The notes under the pieces are model-generated. The model ran no database searches and was not told the origin of the DNA. It saw nothing but the letters and a program-made list of their open reading frames with translations. Positions 1 through 11,609 of a stretch of DNA of 64,000 nt are shown here, one piece after another. The position numbers and the translations under genes are program-made. The DNA comes from Bugula neritina (Eukaryota > Bryozoa > Gymnolaemata > Cheilostomatida > Bugulidae). How positions within the stretch are numbered: the stretch's first letter is position 1; every line of letters begins with the position of its first letter. The stretch covers positions 8,336,751 through 8,400,750 of the forward strand of contig OZ037773.1 of the NCBI GenBank assembly GCA_964035545.1, read 5' to 3'.

Positions 1-161
1 CTTTTTCTTCTAAGTTAAAATGAAGCATGCTTATAGCATTGCAAAGTGAGCAGACCACAACACACAACACTTCATCAAAACCCAGCTTTTCCTTCTTATA
101 TGAGCACAGAAAATGCTACTTACAGTCAATAACCAGACAATAAATTCTAAATCAACTAGAC

Positions 162-538
162 TTTATTGAATAAAATTATTATGTAATCAAATGTACAGAC
201 AGGACATAACATGCCTAAGCTAAAGTATAAAAATAGCATAAACTATTCACACAGTATAAAAGGTTTAAAAGGCTAGCCTGATAATTTTGAATAACAAAAA
301 TAGTGCTTGCAGACTACAACCAGAAAGTGAATGGCACTAGCTAAAGCAGAACTTTGATGGTAGGCGACTGTAGTGAACAGTGCAATAATTGGGAGTTGTG
401 TGACCAGTAAGCAGCAAGCCTATGTGAGTGTAGATGTCTCATCAGACAGCCTGTTGGTGTGTGAATAATAGCCATGAGGAGTGATTATATTAAGGACGTG
501 CACTAAGACTAAGTTGAGAAGGAATTGAATCAGCGAGA
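162..538 (-). other. 3' UTR and poly(A) signal of the small membrane protein gene
   Basis: This stretch lies just downstream (minus strand) of the stop codon at 539-541 and contains no coding signal. A reverse-strand AATAAA lies at 162-167, so the 3' UTR is probably about 370 nt. Positions 1-161 are AT-rich sequence in which I see nothing further. Confidence 0.5.
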
Positions 539-2173
539 TCACTTGTTCTTCTTAGCAGCGGCAGCGCCGTAGCCTATAACAAACAAGAACCAAAATATAT
601 GCATATATCAGTTTGCAGTTGTCTTTCCTATTAGAGAAATCATATTTGTTTCCATCTATTGAACAAATGTGTAGAAGTGTAGAACTGTAGTTTTTTCATA
701 GCAGGAAATGCTCGGCTCTCAGATTAACTTATGTACTTACTTAAAAATTAAAAACTTGTTTAGGGAAGACAACTCAAAATCACTTTATATTAAATAAATC
801 ATTATGAGCTGGAAAACACTTTCCAAGTTGTACATTAAAATGCAACAACAGCATTTGAGCACTTCAAGTAATGACAGCTGCTGAGAAAAACAGTTGAATA
901 TAAACAGTTTAAAGCTAGAAAGAGTTGGAAGTAAATTAAGTATTTAATTGAAAAGCATAAGCCTGACGTTTAGCAGAAAATACTAACTCTTCTCTTTCTT
1001 TTGTTGCTTAGCAAGTCTCTTATCTTCCTTAGCCTTTTCCTTGGCTTTCAGGCTACTTACCACTCGGTACACTAGGTATGCTGCAAGTTTCAAAAATTTG
1101 TATACCAGTTTAGGTAAATGGAATAGAAGTTGCACAATCAATCCATTCAATATAAAATGAAGGATAGTTGATAGTGAAAATTTATAATTAGAAAATGTGC
1201 TACCATTATTCTAGATGACTCATTTAACCTACAAACTTAATCTTACTTGAAAGTTTAAGCCAGCAAATTAATAAAGAAACAATGCAATAACACAACAAGA
1301 GATTGGTTATAATTTGGATCAACTGAAAAATCAGTTTATCACAAGATATTTTATTACGACTCTAAAAGTAAGAGTAACATTACTACTAATAGTACTATAA
1401 CATAATCATAATATTAACCTTATAGTTATAGCTATACTTATCATGATAATCATGTTGATATTTATACTTATAGTTATAGACTATAGTAGTAGTAGTAGTA
1501 CTAGTATAGCTTAGTCTTAGGCTTATAGTTACCAGTAACATTAGCTAGGTTATGAGTTACTCAGTTATATGTATAGTTATAAACAGTAATACTCCTAGCC
1601 AGCAGCCTAAGGGTAAGGCTGATGTCTAGTTCAAGCCTCATGTCATTGTCAAACTTCAAACTAAAAGTAAATACTGATAGTGATACTGATAGTGACTAAT
1701 GTAACTGTAAGTGTAGTCTGGTATTGATACTCATAGTCATAGTGATACTCATAGTCATAGTGATACTCATACTGATAGTGATACTCATACTGATAGTGAT
1801 ACTCATACTGATAATCATTATGATTATCATTCTCACTTGCAGTTACTATTAGTATTAGTATTCCTATTAGTATTAGTATTACATTTACTATTAGTTTTAG
1901 TATTACTATTAGTGCTACACTAATAGTAATAGTGTAGAGTCAGTCTGATAGTGATATAATAATGAATTGATACAATATGAATAACTGAAAGAGGATAACT
2001 ATAAGTAACTATAAAATTAAGTATAACAATATGAATATAAATATTAATATGAATAACAATTTCAATTTGAATTACCTACCAAAAACAACTAGAACTATGA
2101 CAGATGCGACTATAAGAACGTTGTTGTCAACACTTTGCTTATAAATAGAATCTTCTCCAGCAAGCTCTACCAT
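539..2173 (-). CDS. small single-pass membrane protein, 73 aa, 3 exons
   Basis: Coding exons on the minus strand are 2173-2080, 1080-988 and 573-539. All junctions are GT-AG and the phases (1 and 1) join into one frame ending in TGA, giving 73 residues. The start is the only ATG in exon 1 that keeps this frame. Residues 1-18 are polar and slightly acidic. Residues about 19-39 form one hydrophobic segment (NNVLIVASVIVLVVFAYLVY). The rest is very rich in Lys, Ala, Glu and Gln and ends in a short Ala/Lys/Asn tail. This looks like a small integral membrane protein with a basic, probably cytosolic tail, but I do not recognise the family and assign no function. Exon 2 contains an internal GTAAGT just after codons for Tyr-Arg-Val, a possible alternative donor that would truncate the basic tail. 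The exon structure was inferred from sequence alone. Confidence 0.68.
1721..1830. repeat. degenerate short tandem repeat in intron 1
   Basis: Imperfect repeats of a 12-18 bp unit of the type gatactcatagtcatagt lie in the first intron of the small membrane protein gene. The surrounding 1.37-2.0 kb is low-complexity sequence built from tagt/tact words. No function is visible. Confidence 0.75.
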
Positions 2174-3900
2174 AATTGAAGTATATTTTATCGAGCACCA
2201 AACAAAAAACCTGTCTACTAAGATTCGAGATAATTTTAAATACACTGCAACCGTGCACAGCTGGCAACCGGAACCATCAGACGTGTCTAAGGTGATAAAT
2301 GAGAGTAGAAAATATAGTAGACATAGAGTTTTCTGAATTAAAACCGCTAGGAAGGGTAGAATATTGTATGCGCAATATTTTCAAAATAACTTTATGAAGA
2401 AGTCGCGCTATCTATTGTTAAACACCCAAAATCCTACAAACATAACTATATTGAAGTTGCGAAGTTTTCATATAAACCCATATTTAAGCAAACTTAAAAA
2501 ACATATTGCGGTAAACCTGAGTCAAACTGTTTGCTTTTTAATCGAGTTCCTGCAACTGCAGTTTAAGTTTATGTAAGCTTCGCCTTCACCTTGTACTATA
2601 ATTAAAATTATTATTAATATTAATTATTATAACGTTAGTTTGTAATTGTTATTATCATTATGGGAATAAATTTAAATGATATATTGTGTTTGTTTAATTT
2701 AGAAAATTTTATATTAGCTATTCAGTTGCATTATTATTATAGCAATATAAGACCGATTATCAACGCATGTTCAACTTCAGTCTTCATGTTGTCGTTGAAC
2801 TTGAAGTTGAAGTTGATGTTCATGTTGATGTTGAACTTCATCTTTCACCTTGATGTTTACATAATGATAATGAGAATTTTAATAAAAATATTACTAATAG
2901 TTGTAGTTATTAGTATTAGTTTAATATAAATTATATTAATATTATTGAATTGAAAATTAAAAAAAAAGTTGTATTATATTTACTATTAGTATTACTAATA
3001 GTAATGGTATTAGTATTAGTATTAATAATGTTTGTATTTTATAGTTATTGATTATAATAATAATAATAATATTTATTATATTTATAACGATTTCAATGAC
3101 TATTATTGTAATAAAATAAAAATTAGTATCATTTTAATAAAAATTAAAATGATACTAATTTAGTTTTACTTGTTTTCATGTTGCTGTATGAACTTGAAGC
3201 TGAGTATAACTATCATTAAGATTGTATGTAAATTCTGATGGTTATTAATAAGTTATATTATTATTAATGATAACTATTTTGTTTATACTCAAAAAAATTT
3301 GAAGTGCTCTCTCCTCAGCTTCAAGTGCACAAACATGGTGACTCAGGTGTTATGATTGTGAGACAGTTCTACTAGCATGCTATTTTAAACTTGAAATTAT
3401 TGAGGTTCAAGTCCTTGGCATTGTATGCTCTTAGGCTAAATGAGCAGTGAGTTGCATAAATTGAGTTTATTTTCTGGTGACAGTTCAACTAGTCAAAGAT
3501 ATCTGATTTCTAAAGGTTTAGTTTTATTATAATATCTTCTTGTACGGCAGTTCTTATCAGTAGTGCATGCCTTTCTTCTGTTCTTTAGATTAATCTATTT
3601 CAGAGAAGTCTGTTCTTTGGTTGTTGTTTATAAATTCTGAATGAAATTCACATTATGTTGTGACTGTTTATCTTACAACTTTTTCCTGTGGATAAATGAA
3701 AAAAATTACAACTTATGTAATCTTTTGTTGGACTGCATCAAGTTTATAAAGAAAATATTGAAAATTAACACATGCCAATGACACATATATGCAAAGTAAA
3801 GATAATATTATTTATCAAGTGAATTTTTTTCATCAGTCATCAGAAGTGTATTGTTATTTTAAATTATTTTGCAGAGTACTTGGATGAATGTAATGGGAAG
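2174..3900. other. divergent intergenic region, AT-rich
   Basis: This region separates the head-to-head small membrane protein gene (-) and the dehydrogenase gene (+). It is AT-rich with runs of tta/ata words around 2.58-3.2 kb and short repeats of gttgaacttgaagttgatgtt type around 2.79-2.86 kb. Two short open frames here (70 and 89 codons) have low-complexity composition and I do not accept them as genes. Both promoters should lie here, but I cannot identify core elements with confidence. A possible acceptor (attttgcag) ends at 3874, so a non-coding first exon of the dehydrogenase may lie upstream. Confidence 0.5.
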
Positions 3901-6900
3901 ATGAGACTTCCAAAATATATCTTTCCAGCTTCGCTTTTTGGCACTGCGTTTGGTATTGCCGTGATAATCAAGTGAGCAGATGTTTTATTGTATCGATTTT
4001 TCTGTATTCTAAAACAGAATTTTTTAAAGTTCTTGTGTTCAAGTTTGTAAACATTGCACATGTTTTCATGTATGAAAAGGAAAGTTTCATCTTTTTTGTT
4101 TTCAGGGATAGAAGTCTGGGTCCCAAGTATGAGAATGACATCAGGTGTAGTGGCAGAACTGTGATAGTGACTGGAGCCAACTCCGGTCTAGGCAGAGAGA
4201 CGGCGCGGGAATTGGCTAAGCGTGGTGAGAATTTGATACTTTGTACGCTGATGAGTTCTCAATCAAATATTTTTTAGATAAATATGGCTTTTAGATTGTC
4301 ATTTGCAAGGTATCAGTCAGATAAGTATTAGGTAAGTCAGTAATAAGTGGGTAAATAGTAGATAGGTAAGTATATTATGTAGAAGATAAGTTAGTAGTAT
4401 CAGCATAATTAAATACATATTAAATAAGTAATATGTGTTAATGTGCAAGTAGTAAAAGAAATAAAGACAGTTGGGTACATCTTGGGTAGAGAAATCTTAG
4501 GTAGATACATTTTAAGGTAAATACATCTTAAGGTAAGTACATATTAGGTAAATAAACATATATGACATAATTATGTGTTAGGTATTGTGTTCTTTGTTCT
4601 AGCTGTAGTTTCTGTTCTATTCAGGTGGGAAGGTAATTCTAGCATGCCGAGACCTCAAGTCTGCGTATAAAACTCGAGATGAAATCATAGAAGAAACTTT
4701 TAACAAGAATGTCTCTGTCAAACACATTGACCTCTCCTCTCTAGACTCTGTAGCCAAGTTTGCTCATGACATTCTCTCTAGTAAGAGGACAAATCTTGTA
4801 ACATCTGTTTCATAACTGCTTCAATAAAGTTTTTGAAATTTAACTTCAATATTTTTCAAGAAAAAAAATGTATTTTTAATTAGTATTTGTGTTTCACAAA
4901 TCAGATTTGGAATGGCGTATGAAGGATTAAATGGCTTGTAGCTAAGATATTGGTACTTTGTTTTGGAGTAAAAGTTATTAATTTTAAGTTCTAGCAAATT
5001 ATTTGGAGTTGTCTCTATTTTTAGAGATAAATGACTTTCAACTGTAAATGGAGAATATTTGCATCTATATCATATTTACATTGTAACATATTGATAGTTT
5101 AGTTAATTTGAATCTTGTTTTTTGCTAAAAGGTTATGCACAATTTCCAGTCATTTGCAAAACCTCTTTATTTATTTTTGTTATTAAATATGCCTACAACA
5201 ATGAGGTGCAGCTACCAACCATGACACAATGTTGAAAGCAAAGTAGTTCAGCATTAACTTGGTGGCCATTTTCTAAAATACGTATTGTCGTGAGCAGAAT
5301 AGACATGATTGTATTTTCAGCTGAAAAGAGGTTAGATGTTTTGGTGAATAATGCCGGACTCATGCATATTTCCAAATCGAGGCAAGTGACTGCCGACGGA
5401 TTTGAGTTGCATCTGGGTGTTAATTATCTGGGTGAGACTGTACACTCTTCACTACTTACTATATACTCTTCACTATATACTACTCACTATATACTATTCA
5501 CTATATACTACTCACTATATGCTACTATGTATATAATCTTCACAGGAGCATATTTGCTGACTCAGCTATTGCTGCCAAAGCTCATCCAATCACGTCCCTC
5601 CAGGGTGGTAAACCTAACCACTGTGTCAATGAACAAAGCCAACATAGACTTCGCTGACTTCAACCTAGCCGCTGACTATGACCCCTACAACGCCTACCCT
5701 AGAAGCAAACTGGCGCTCATGTCCTTTACACAACTCTTCAACCAGAAGTACAAAGGTCTGTGGGAATAGAATATTCCAGAATGTCTGAGTCATCTTAGTA
5801 TAAAATGAGTCAGTGTTTGATAAGTTGTACAGTGCGCCACCACACTTGAGAGAATATAGATTGAACTTCCATGTGTTTTATATTTACAGAAAAACGAATT
5901 CATTAAATCAGTCCAAATTGACTAACTCATTTGTTAATCTTTTTTTATTAATAATCTATTCTATTGAAATACGTTTGAACAAAGCAGTAGAAGTTCACTT
6001 TAAGCATTTTATAAATTCTAATGTTTTCAAAATTTAGAAAATTCTTGCAATAAACTTTTTGTTACTAAAGCATATTATTTAATATATAATTCTATTTAAT
6101 TATATCATATTTATTGAATTTATTTTATTGCATATTTAATTAATTATATTATATATTTGTATTGTTATATTATGTAAGTAATATATTATATTATATATTT
6201 GACTTATTATATTATATATTTGATTGTGCAACTATTTGTTAACTTCCATGTATTTTGTGTTCTTAGCCCAAGGTGTCACTTCATATGCAGTATATCCAGG
6301 GGTGGCCACAACCAGCCTAGCCAGAGGTCTCTCTCAGTCTACTATATCGTCTGCGGTGTTCAAACCAACATCATTACTTATGAGGTAAGCCTTTTTTAAA
6401 AGCAGAAACACCTAGCCTACTACAAAAAATTGTTTTACTGAATACAAGAAATCAGTATAATATTCCTTATTACCAATTCTATTACATAAATTGCATATTA
6501 TAAGTTTTACTTTTAATTGTAAAAGGGTAAAATAGAAAAGTTATCATGATTATGTTTATTTGCAGGTAATTTATTAACTTGTGATGTAACTTGCAAGCAT
6601 TGTATATTAAAATTAAGTATGATTGTAAGCTGATCATACAAAGAATATTTATAAATAGTACATCAACCGGTCTAGTTGCGTTACTCTACGCTATATGCAG
6701 AAGTTGTCTACCCTTATGAATTTATTTAATAAATTCGGGTTTGTCTCCCTTGATAGTTTGCAATTTTAAAAATTAATAGCAATTTCTAATATTTGTTCGT
6801 CAATTAAAATTATATTTTATTACAGTTTTTTTTTATTTTGGTATGTTTTTCATGATATTTCAAGCCTATTTTATAAAATTAAACAAATTTAGGCGGTGTT

Positions 6901-9900
6901 TTGAAATTACACACCTGGACTATCGCAATGTAAATTTAACTAGTTCACACTCGTGACCCTCCCAACTCATACTTACCTGGCACAGGGGCATCCGTGATCA
7001 AGAAGACGGATCCCCCAGGAAGAGGCCTTACCATTGCACTTCGGTTTGGTTGACGCCTGCGATTATCCCAAATGTGGATAACTCGGGTGCGTAATTTTTG
7101 GTAGTGGGGGACTGCGTTCGCGCTATCCCCTGATAATTCAATATAAGAAAACTAGTCTTAATCACTCAATTATACCCTTAATAGTGAATCAATTGCTATT
7201 TGCGCGAATAGACCATGTAAAACTCAGCCAATCAGCGAAGTGTACCAGGTCAATGTCTTACCATTGTAACTGATATAAAATTCTGCAAGTTCAATTGCAA
7301 AATGCATGCCTCTAAAAGCTAGTTGTGCAACTTTTTTTTCATGCATTATTTAATTTCATATCTTAAATTGATGACTCTTGAAATTATTTTTTAAAATGCC
7401 TAAATTAAGTGTTTATAAAACGCAATTAAAAATTGCATGTCTAGAAAAATGACCTGGTACACTTTTGCAACTTAAGGCCAATTATTACATAACTGCCAGC
7501 TTAGTAGTTATTTGTTGTTGCAGCTTGAATGGGTTATTGTTTAGCATTGGAAGCTTGCAGTAAACATCTGTGAATTTGGTACATGACTTTGATTGGCTGG
7601 TTTTTGAATGGCCCTTTAGTATATGCATCTGGATGGCTGGGTAGCGTGGACTCCACCTACATCTAGCTAATGTACAGTAGCCAATCCACAGTAGTATTAC
7701 AAAATTTCTGTTTACCAAATGAAATATTCTGGTCATTTGTTTTGTACTTTACAATAGTAAATATTCTATTCAACTAGAATTTTATTGTATGTAAGCCATG
7801 GGAACTACTAAGAGGTTAAATCAACCACCCATGCTGGTAATATTGTAGCTCACAGTAATAGCAAGTCCACACCGTATAAGTATACACATAAGCTATTATG
7901 TGCAGCTTATGAATGCTGAAATGACCCCATTTCTTACTTTCAATTTGAAAAAAATTGTATTACATATTCTGCCACTTCTGCACCAGGAACTTGTTTTCCT
8001 TTTAAATTTTGAAAATAGTAGTCAGTTTCTATAGCAGTCAACATCCACAACGTAAGCTTTCAAATAAACTATAAATATATGGTAGCATATTGGCTTTGAA
8101 AGCTCAGAGGGATGTTCAGCTTCTCTCTTGTTGGAAAAACTATTAGATTGTTCAGTTCTCTTGCTAAAATATCTAATGTGTTTTTGAAGGTTTTGCTTGC
8201 TAGCAATCTAGAGATATAAAAAAGGCCAGCAAGTATTTGAAACTGTAAACCTTGACGCAGCTTCATCAAAGCCAATAAAAGTTTATCTTGTCTTGTTAAC
8301 TTTTTTCTGAGAGTGAGAACTTTCATCTTCAGACATATAAATCTAAATATAGAAAATAAAGAATGAAAATTAAATTATGATTCAAATTATAATGTATGTG
8401 CTAAATAAATTTTGTGCTTAGTTTGTATTCATTCAGCAGTTTTTACCCTCTGGTAAGTAGCTTCAGTTATATTTTGCAACAACTATGAAGTTCAAGAACT
8501 GCTAGCTGAAGGCTTGACCCAATATATCACCATCCAAACAGAATGTAATGTGTGTCAACATGTGTTACATAATACTGTAACAGTACATGGTAAGCTAGTT
8601 GTATGAATACATGCTTTGAATGAAGTTATGAGTTTAAACAAATAGTGTTGACAAACAATTATTACTTCATTTTATACTTATACTATAACTAATTCAAACC
8701 CATATTATTTCTAGAATAGCATTTAATAATGTTTGTGAATAAGTGAAACTAGTAACAAGTGTAAACCATTTTAGTTTTAAACACTGAGTTAGTTTCAGCT
8801 AAAAATTAGATTAGGAGGCCACTTTTGATAAGCTTTAAAATAACCAAGGAAAATTTAAGTCAAAACAATTTACTTTTCCTGGAGAAAGTGAGTCAATTTG
8901 TCCACAAATAAGACTGCTGCTTGTTTAAATAAAACCCTAAACTAAATAAGTCAAAGCATACAGATGACCACTGTGGTATTTATGAATATTTTACATAAAA
9001 CAACATCTTTAATAAAAAATGTATGAATGATGTACTCACACTGCAACAAATTTAATTAAAATGACAGTTTTACTACACATCAAATTTAATCAATGTACAA
9101 ATTTTAGCATAGTGAGACTTGCATTGTTTATTTGTAATAAACCATAGTCTATCTTTGCAATAAGAAAATTATAATTTTCACCTTGCTAAAAAATAGTATA
9201 GAGAACGTGTAGGTATTCCAGTATAGAATTTAGTTTGCTCATCTGTAGTGGTGAAAGTTTTAAAAACTTTTAGTTTTTCAATAGTTGCTTTTTGTTTAAA
9301 CGTGGAACTTTTTGAGCCTTTTCTTCCAACTTTTGATTTTCGTCTATCAATAGAATGTGCAGATCTTTTTTTCTGAGTAGTTGATGATTCTGGTAACTCA
9401 GTTACTTCTGATGAAGTCTGACTATGAGGATGGCTGTCAGATGAGTTCTGTTGCTCTATATCAGCTGACTCTGTTGATAACGTTTTCTGTTCGATTCCTT
9501 CACATGTTTCATTAAAACCACTGTTTTTTGTGCGTCTCACATTATATGCTTTAGTGCGTTGGTAACCCAAATGAAAGGTTGGAGTTGGATTTTGCTCAGT
9601 GGACTGACCATCCTTATGATTATGATAGTCTGCTATGCTCTCTGTAATCTACAGCTACCATTGGTGACTGATGAAATTTAGAATTTGAAGTAAAAATGTG
9701 TTATTTTTACCTGTGCCATTTTATAGAAATCTATATCTAGCTTTTATATAATATTCTTGTAATTTTTCATCATAGCAAGAACTAAATTACATTGTTTCCA
9801 CACTAATATTTCATATATTTATAGTTTATTTGAAAGCTTGCGTTGTTTATTGTGGATGCAGTTGACTGCTGCAGAAACTGACTACTATTTTCAAAATTTA

Positions 9901-11609
9901 AAAGGAAAACAAATTCTTGGTGCAGAAGTGGCAGAATATGTAATACAATTTTTTTCAAATTGAAAGTAAGAAATTGGGGTCATTTCAGCATTCATAAGCT
10001 GCACATAATAGCTTATGTGTATATTTATACGGTGTGGACTTGCTATTACTGTGAGCAACAATATTACCAGCATGGGTGGTTGATTTAACCTCTTAGTAGT
10101 TCCCATGGCTTACATACAATAAAATTCTAGTTGAATAGAATATTTACTATTGTAAAGTACAAAACAAATGACCAGAATATTTCATTTGTTAAACAGAAAT
10201 TTTGTAATACTACTGTGGATTGGCTACTGCACATTAGCTAGATGTAGGTGGAGTCTACACTACCCAGTCATCCAGATGCATATACTAAAGGGCCATTCAA
10301 AAACCAGCTAATCGAAGTCATGTACCAAATTCACAGATGTTTACTGCAAGCTTCCAATGCTAAACAATAAACCCATTCAAGCTGCAACAACAAATAACTA
10401 CTAAGCTGGCAGTTATGTAATAATTGGCCTTAAGTTGCAAAAGTGTACCAGGTCATTTTTCTAGACATGCAATTTTTAATTGCGTTTTATAAACACTTAA
10501 TTTAGACATTTTGAAAAATAATTTCAAGAGTCATCAATTTAAGATATGAAATTAAATAATGCATGAAAAAAAAGTTGCACAACTAGCTTTTAGAAGCATG
10601 CATTTTGCAATTGAACTTGCAGAATTTTATATCAGTTACAATGGTAAGACATTGACCTGGTACACTTCGCTGATTGGCTGAGTTTTACATGGTCTATTAA
10701 CTGCAACTTGGAAACTGTCGTCAACTGGTTCAAAATCTTGCCAGCAAGTTCAATGATGACTTATTATAAAGTAAATTCAATTACATCAAAACTGAGCAAG
10801 AAAACTAGAATTACTCAGCAGTAAGTATCAAACAAGAACGTTCCTACCAGAAACATGTGCTTGTATTTTTTACAGAACTCCAGAAAATGCCATTCAGTCT
10901 GTGATATACTGCTGCTTAGAGCCTGGCATAGAGGAAAAATCCGGCCAATGCATCAAGTGAGTGGATATTGAAATTGGCTGCTATATATTATTATACTGTG
11001 TTATTATAATAATATATTATATTATTAGGCTGGGTAATAGCAGCTGTGCAAGCAATTTTCAGTTCTTTCCAACTAGGAGTTGCAAAAGCTGAAAATTTTC
11101 AACACTTTAGTTCAAAGAGTGAATTTAAATAATTTTGCTTTCCAGTTTTGTAATCAGCATCTAAATATTATTAACTGAAAGCTTGGGCTGATCTATAATG
11201 GGAAGTTGTCCTTTCTCTACAAACTGGGAGCCGCAGAAGTTCCAAGAGTGTATTGAGAGAATTTTAATTTATAGTTTTGTGATCAGCAAGTGCATCTATA
11301 CACTATTACAGCAACTGAAGGCGTGGACTGATTTGTAATGAAGAGTTATCTTTCTAATGCTGCGGAAGGATAACTCCTGTATGTCATAAACAGTAGCTGA
11401 AGCTTAGTTAGATCTTAGCAACATTGATGTTACTTGATGCAGTGTATTGTTCATTTCTATTCAGAGACATGAAAGTGATGAAGTGGACATCAGAGCTGTC
11501 CAAGGAAGACTCTCTCAGACTCTGGAAGATTTCCCAAGTCTGGACTCAGCTGGATAAATACAGACAATCTTGTGACATCCCTACAGCTCAGGACCATGTC
11601 ATCAAATAG
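3901..11609 (+). CDS. short-chain dehydrogenase/reductase, retinol dehydrogenase 13/14-like, 8 exons
   Basis: Exons: 3901-3971, 4106-4224, 4625-4780, 5321-5431, 5546-5755, 6267-6384, 10876-10956 and 11465-11609. All introns are GT-AG and phases agree, giving 336 residues, the usual length for the RDH11-14 branch. An N-terminal hydrophobic anchor covers about residues 8-23. The NADP(H)-binding motif TGANSGLG is at 46-53, the structural NNAG at 125-128 and the catalytic Tyr-x-x-x-Lys at Tyr203/Lys207. A Pro-Gly after the active site (VYPGVATTSL) and a C-terminal segment ending in Lys are typical of the family. Such enzymes reduce or oxidise retinoids, aldehydes or related lipids at the ER or mitochondrial membrane. 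The substrate here is unknown. An oddity is that the strand that usually reads V-N-V-S-S reads V-N-L-T-T-V-S, so Thr178 or Ser180 must serve where a catalytic Ser is expected. Intron 6 (about 4.5 kb) contains the U1 gene and a DNA transposon. Confidence 0.93.
5442..5524 (+). repeat. short tandem repeat in dehydrogenase intron 4
   Basis: Imperfect copies of a 14-16 bp unit (ctcactatatacta) fill most of the 114-bp intron 4, beginning about 10 bp after the donor. Because the intron is short, changes in repeat number would directly alter its length. Confidence 0.7.
6969..7132 (+). ncRNA. U1: U1 spliceosomal snRNA gene
   Basis: The segment reads as a full U1 RNA of 164 nt, the same length as the human gene. 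It starts with ATACTTACCTG, which pairs with 5' splice sites. Stem-loop I carries GATCAAGAAG, the U1-70K binding loop. Stem-loop II carries ATTGCAC, the U1A binding loop. The single-stranded Sm site TAATTTTTGG lies near 7092-7101, followed by the 3' terminal hairpin GGGGGACTGCGTTCGCGC and a CCCCTG end. Changes relative to vertebrate U1 seem to be concentrated in stems, as expected for a functional gene. It sits in the same orientation inside intron 6 of the dehydrogenase gene, with its own RNA polymerase II snRNA promoter expected upstream. I could not identify a proximal sequence element with confidence. Confidence 0.96.
7207..8081 (+). repeat. left terminal inverted repeat
   Basis: About 875 bp matching the reverse complement of 9812-10698. 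Diagnostic shared stretches include ctggtacacttttgcaactt near 7453 and tatgtgcagcttatgaatgc near 7898. The arm contains an 83-codon open frame mirrored by a 71-codon one in the other arm. These are by-products of the repeat, not genes. Confidence 0.93.
8069..9570 (-). pseudogene. truncated DDE-superfamily transposase (N-terminal part and HTH only)
   Basis: Fragment one (9570 to about 9178, minus) encodes a Ser/Thr/Lys-rich N-terminus ending in FYTGIPTRSLYYFLAR, which resembles the segment before the helix-turn-helix in IS5/Harbinger-like (DDE_Tnp_4) transposases. It ends at a GTGAAA donor. Fragment two starts at 8326 directly after a TCTGAAG acceptor and reads LTRQDKLLLALMKLRQGLQF through FPTREKLNIPLSF, the helix-turn-helix typical of that family. 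The frame ends at 8069, where it runs into the left terminal repeat, so the catalytic DDE domain is absent. The 0.85 kb between the fragments may be an intron. This is a remnant rather than an active enzyme, and the assignment rests on motif memory, not a search. Confidence 0.65.
9812..10698 (-). repeat. right terminal inverted repeat
   Basis: About 887 bp, the inverted counterpart of 7207-8081. The inner end is marked by tatttatagtttatttgaaagc-type sequence in this arm and its complement near 8060-8081 in the other. Small indels explain the 12-bp length difference. Confidence 0.93.

Larger units (their letters stand above)
7207..10698. mobile_element. DNA transposon with long terminal inverted repeats and truncated transposase
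   Basis: Two arms of nearly 0.9 kb are inverted copies of each other and end with the same outer octamer (aatagacc at 7207, ggtctatt ending at 10698). A TA dinucleotide at both ends (7209-7210 and 10695-10696) could be the target-site duplication. The unique core between about 8082 and 9811 holds, on the minus strand, two fragments of a DDE-type transposase. The element lies in intron 6 of the dehydrogenase gene, 75 bp after the U1 gene. The arms differ by a modest number of substitutions and small indels, so the insertion is neither brand new nor ancient. Without a catalytic domain it would have to be moved by enzyme from elsewhere. The superfamily assignment (IS5/Harbinger-like, perhaps ISL2EU-type) is inferred from the transposase fragment. 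Confidence 0.9.

Noticed and set aside
2364-2929. 70- and 89-codon frames upstream of the dehydrogenase
   Set aside because: Low-complexity AT-rich composition with no splice or start context.
7485-10106. Open frames of 83 and 71 codons in the transposon arms
   Set aside because: They lie in inverted repeats, differ between the arms and have no recognisable domain.
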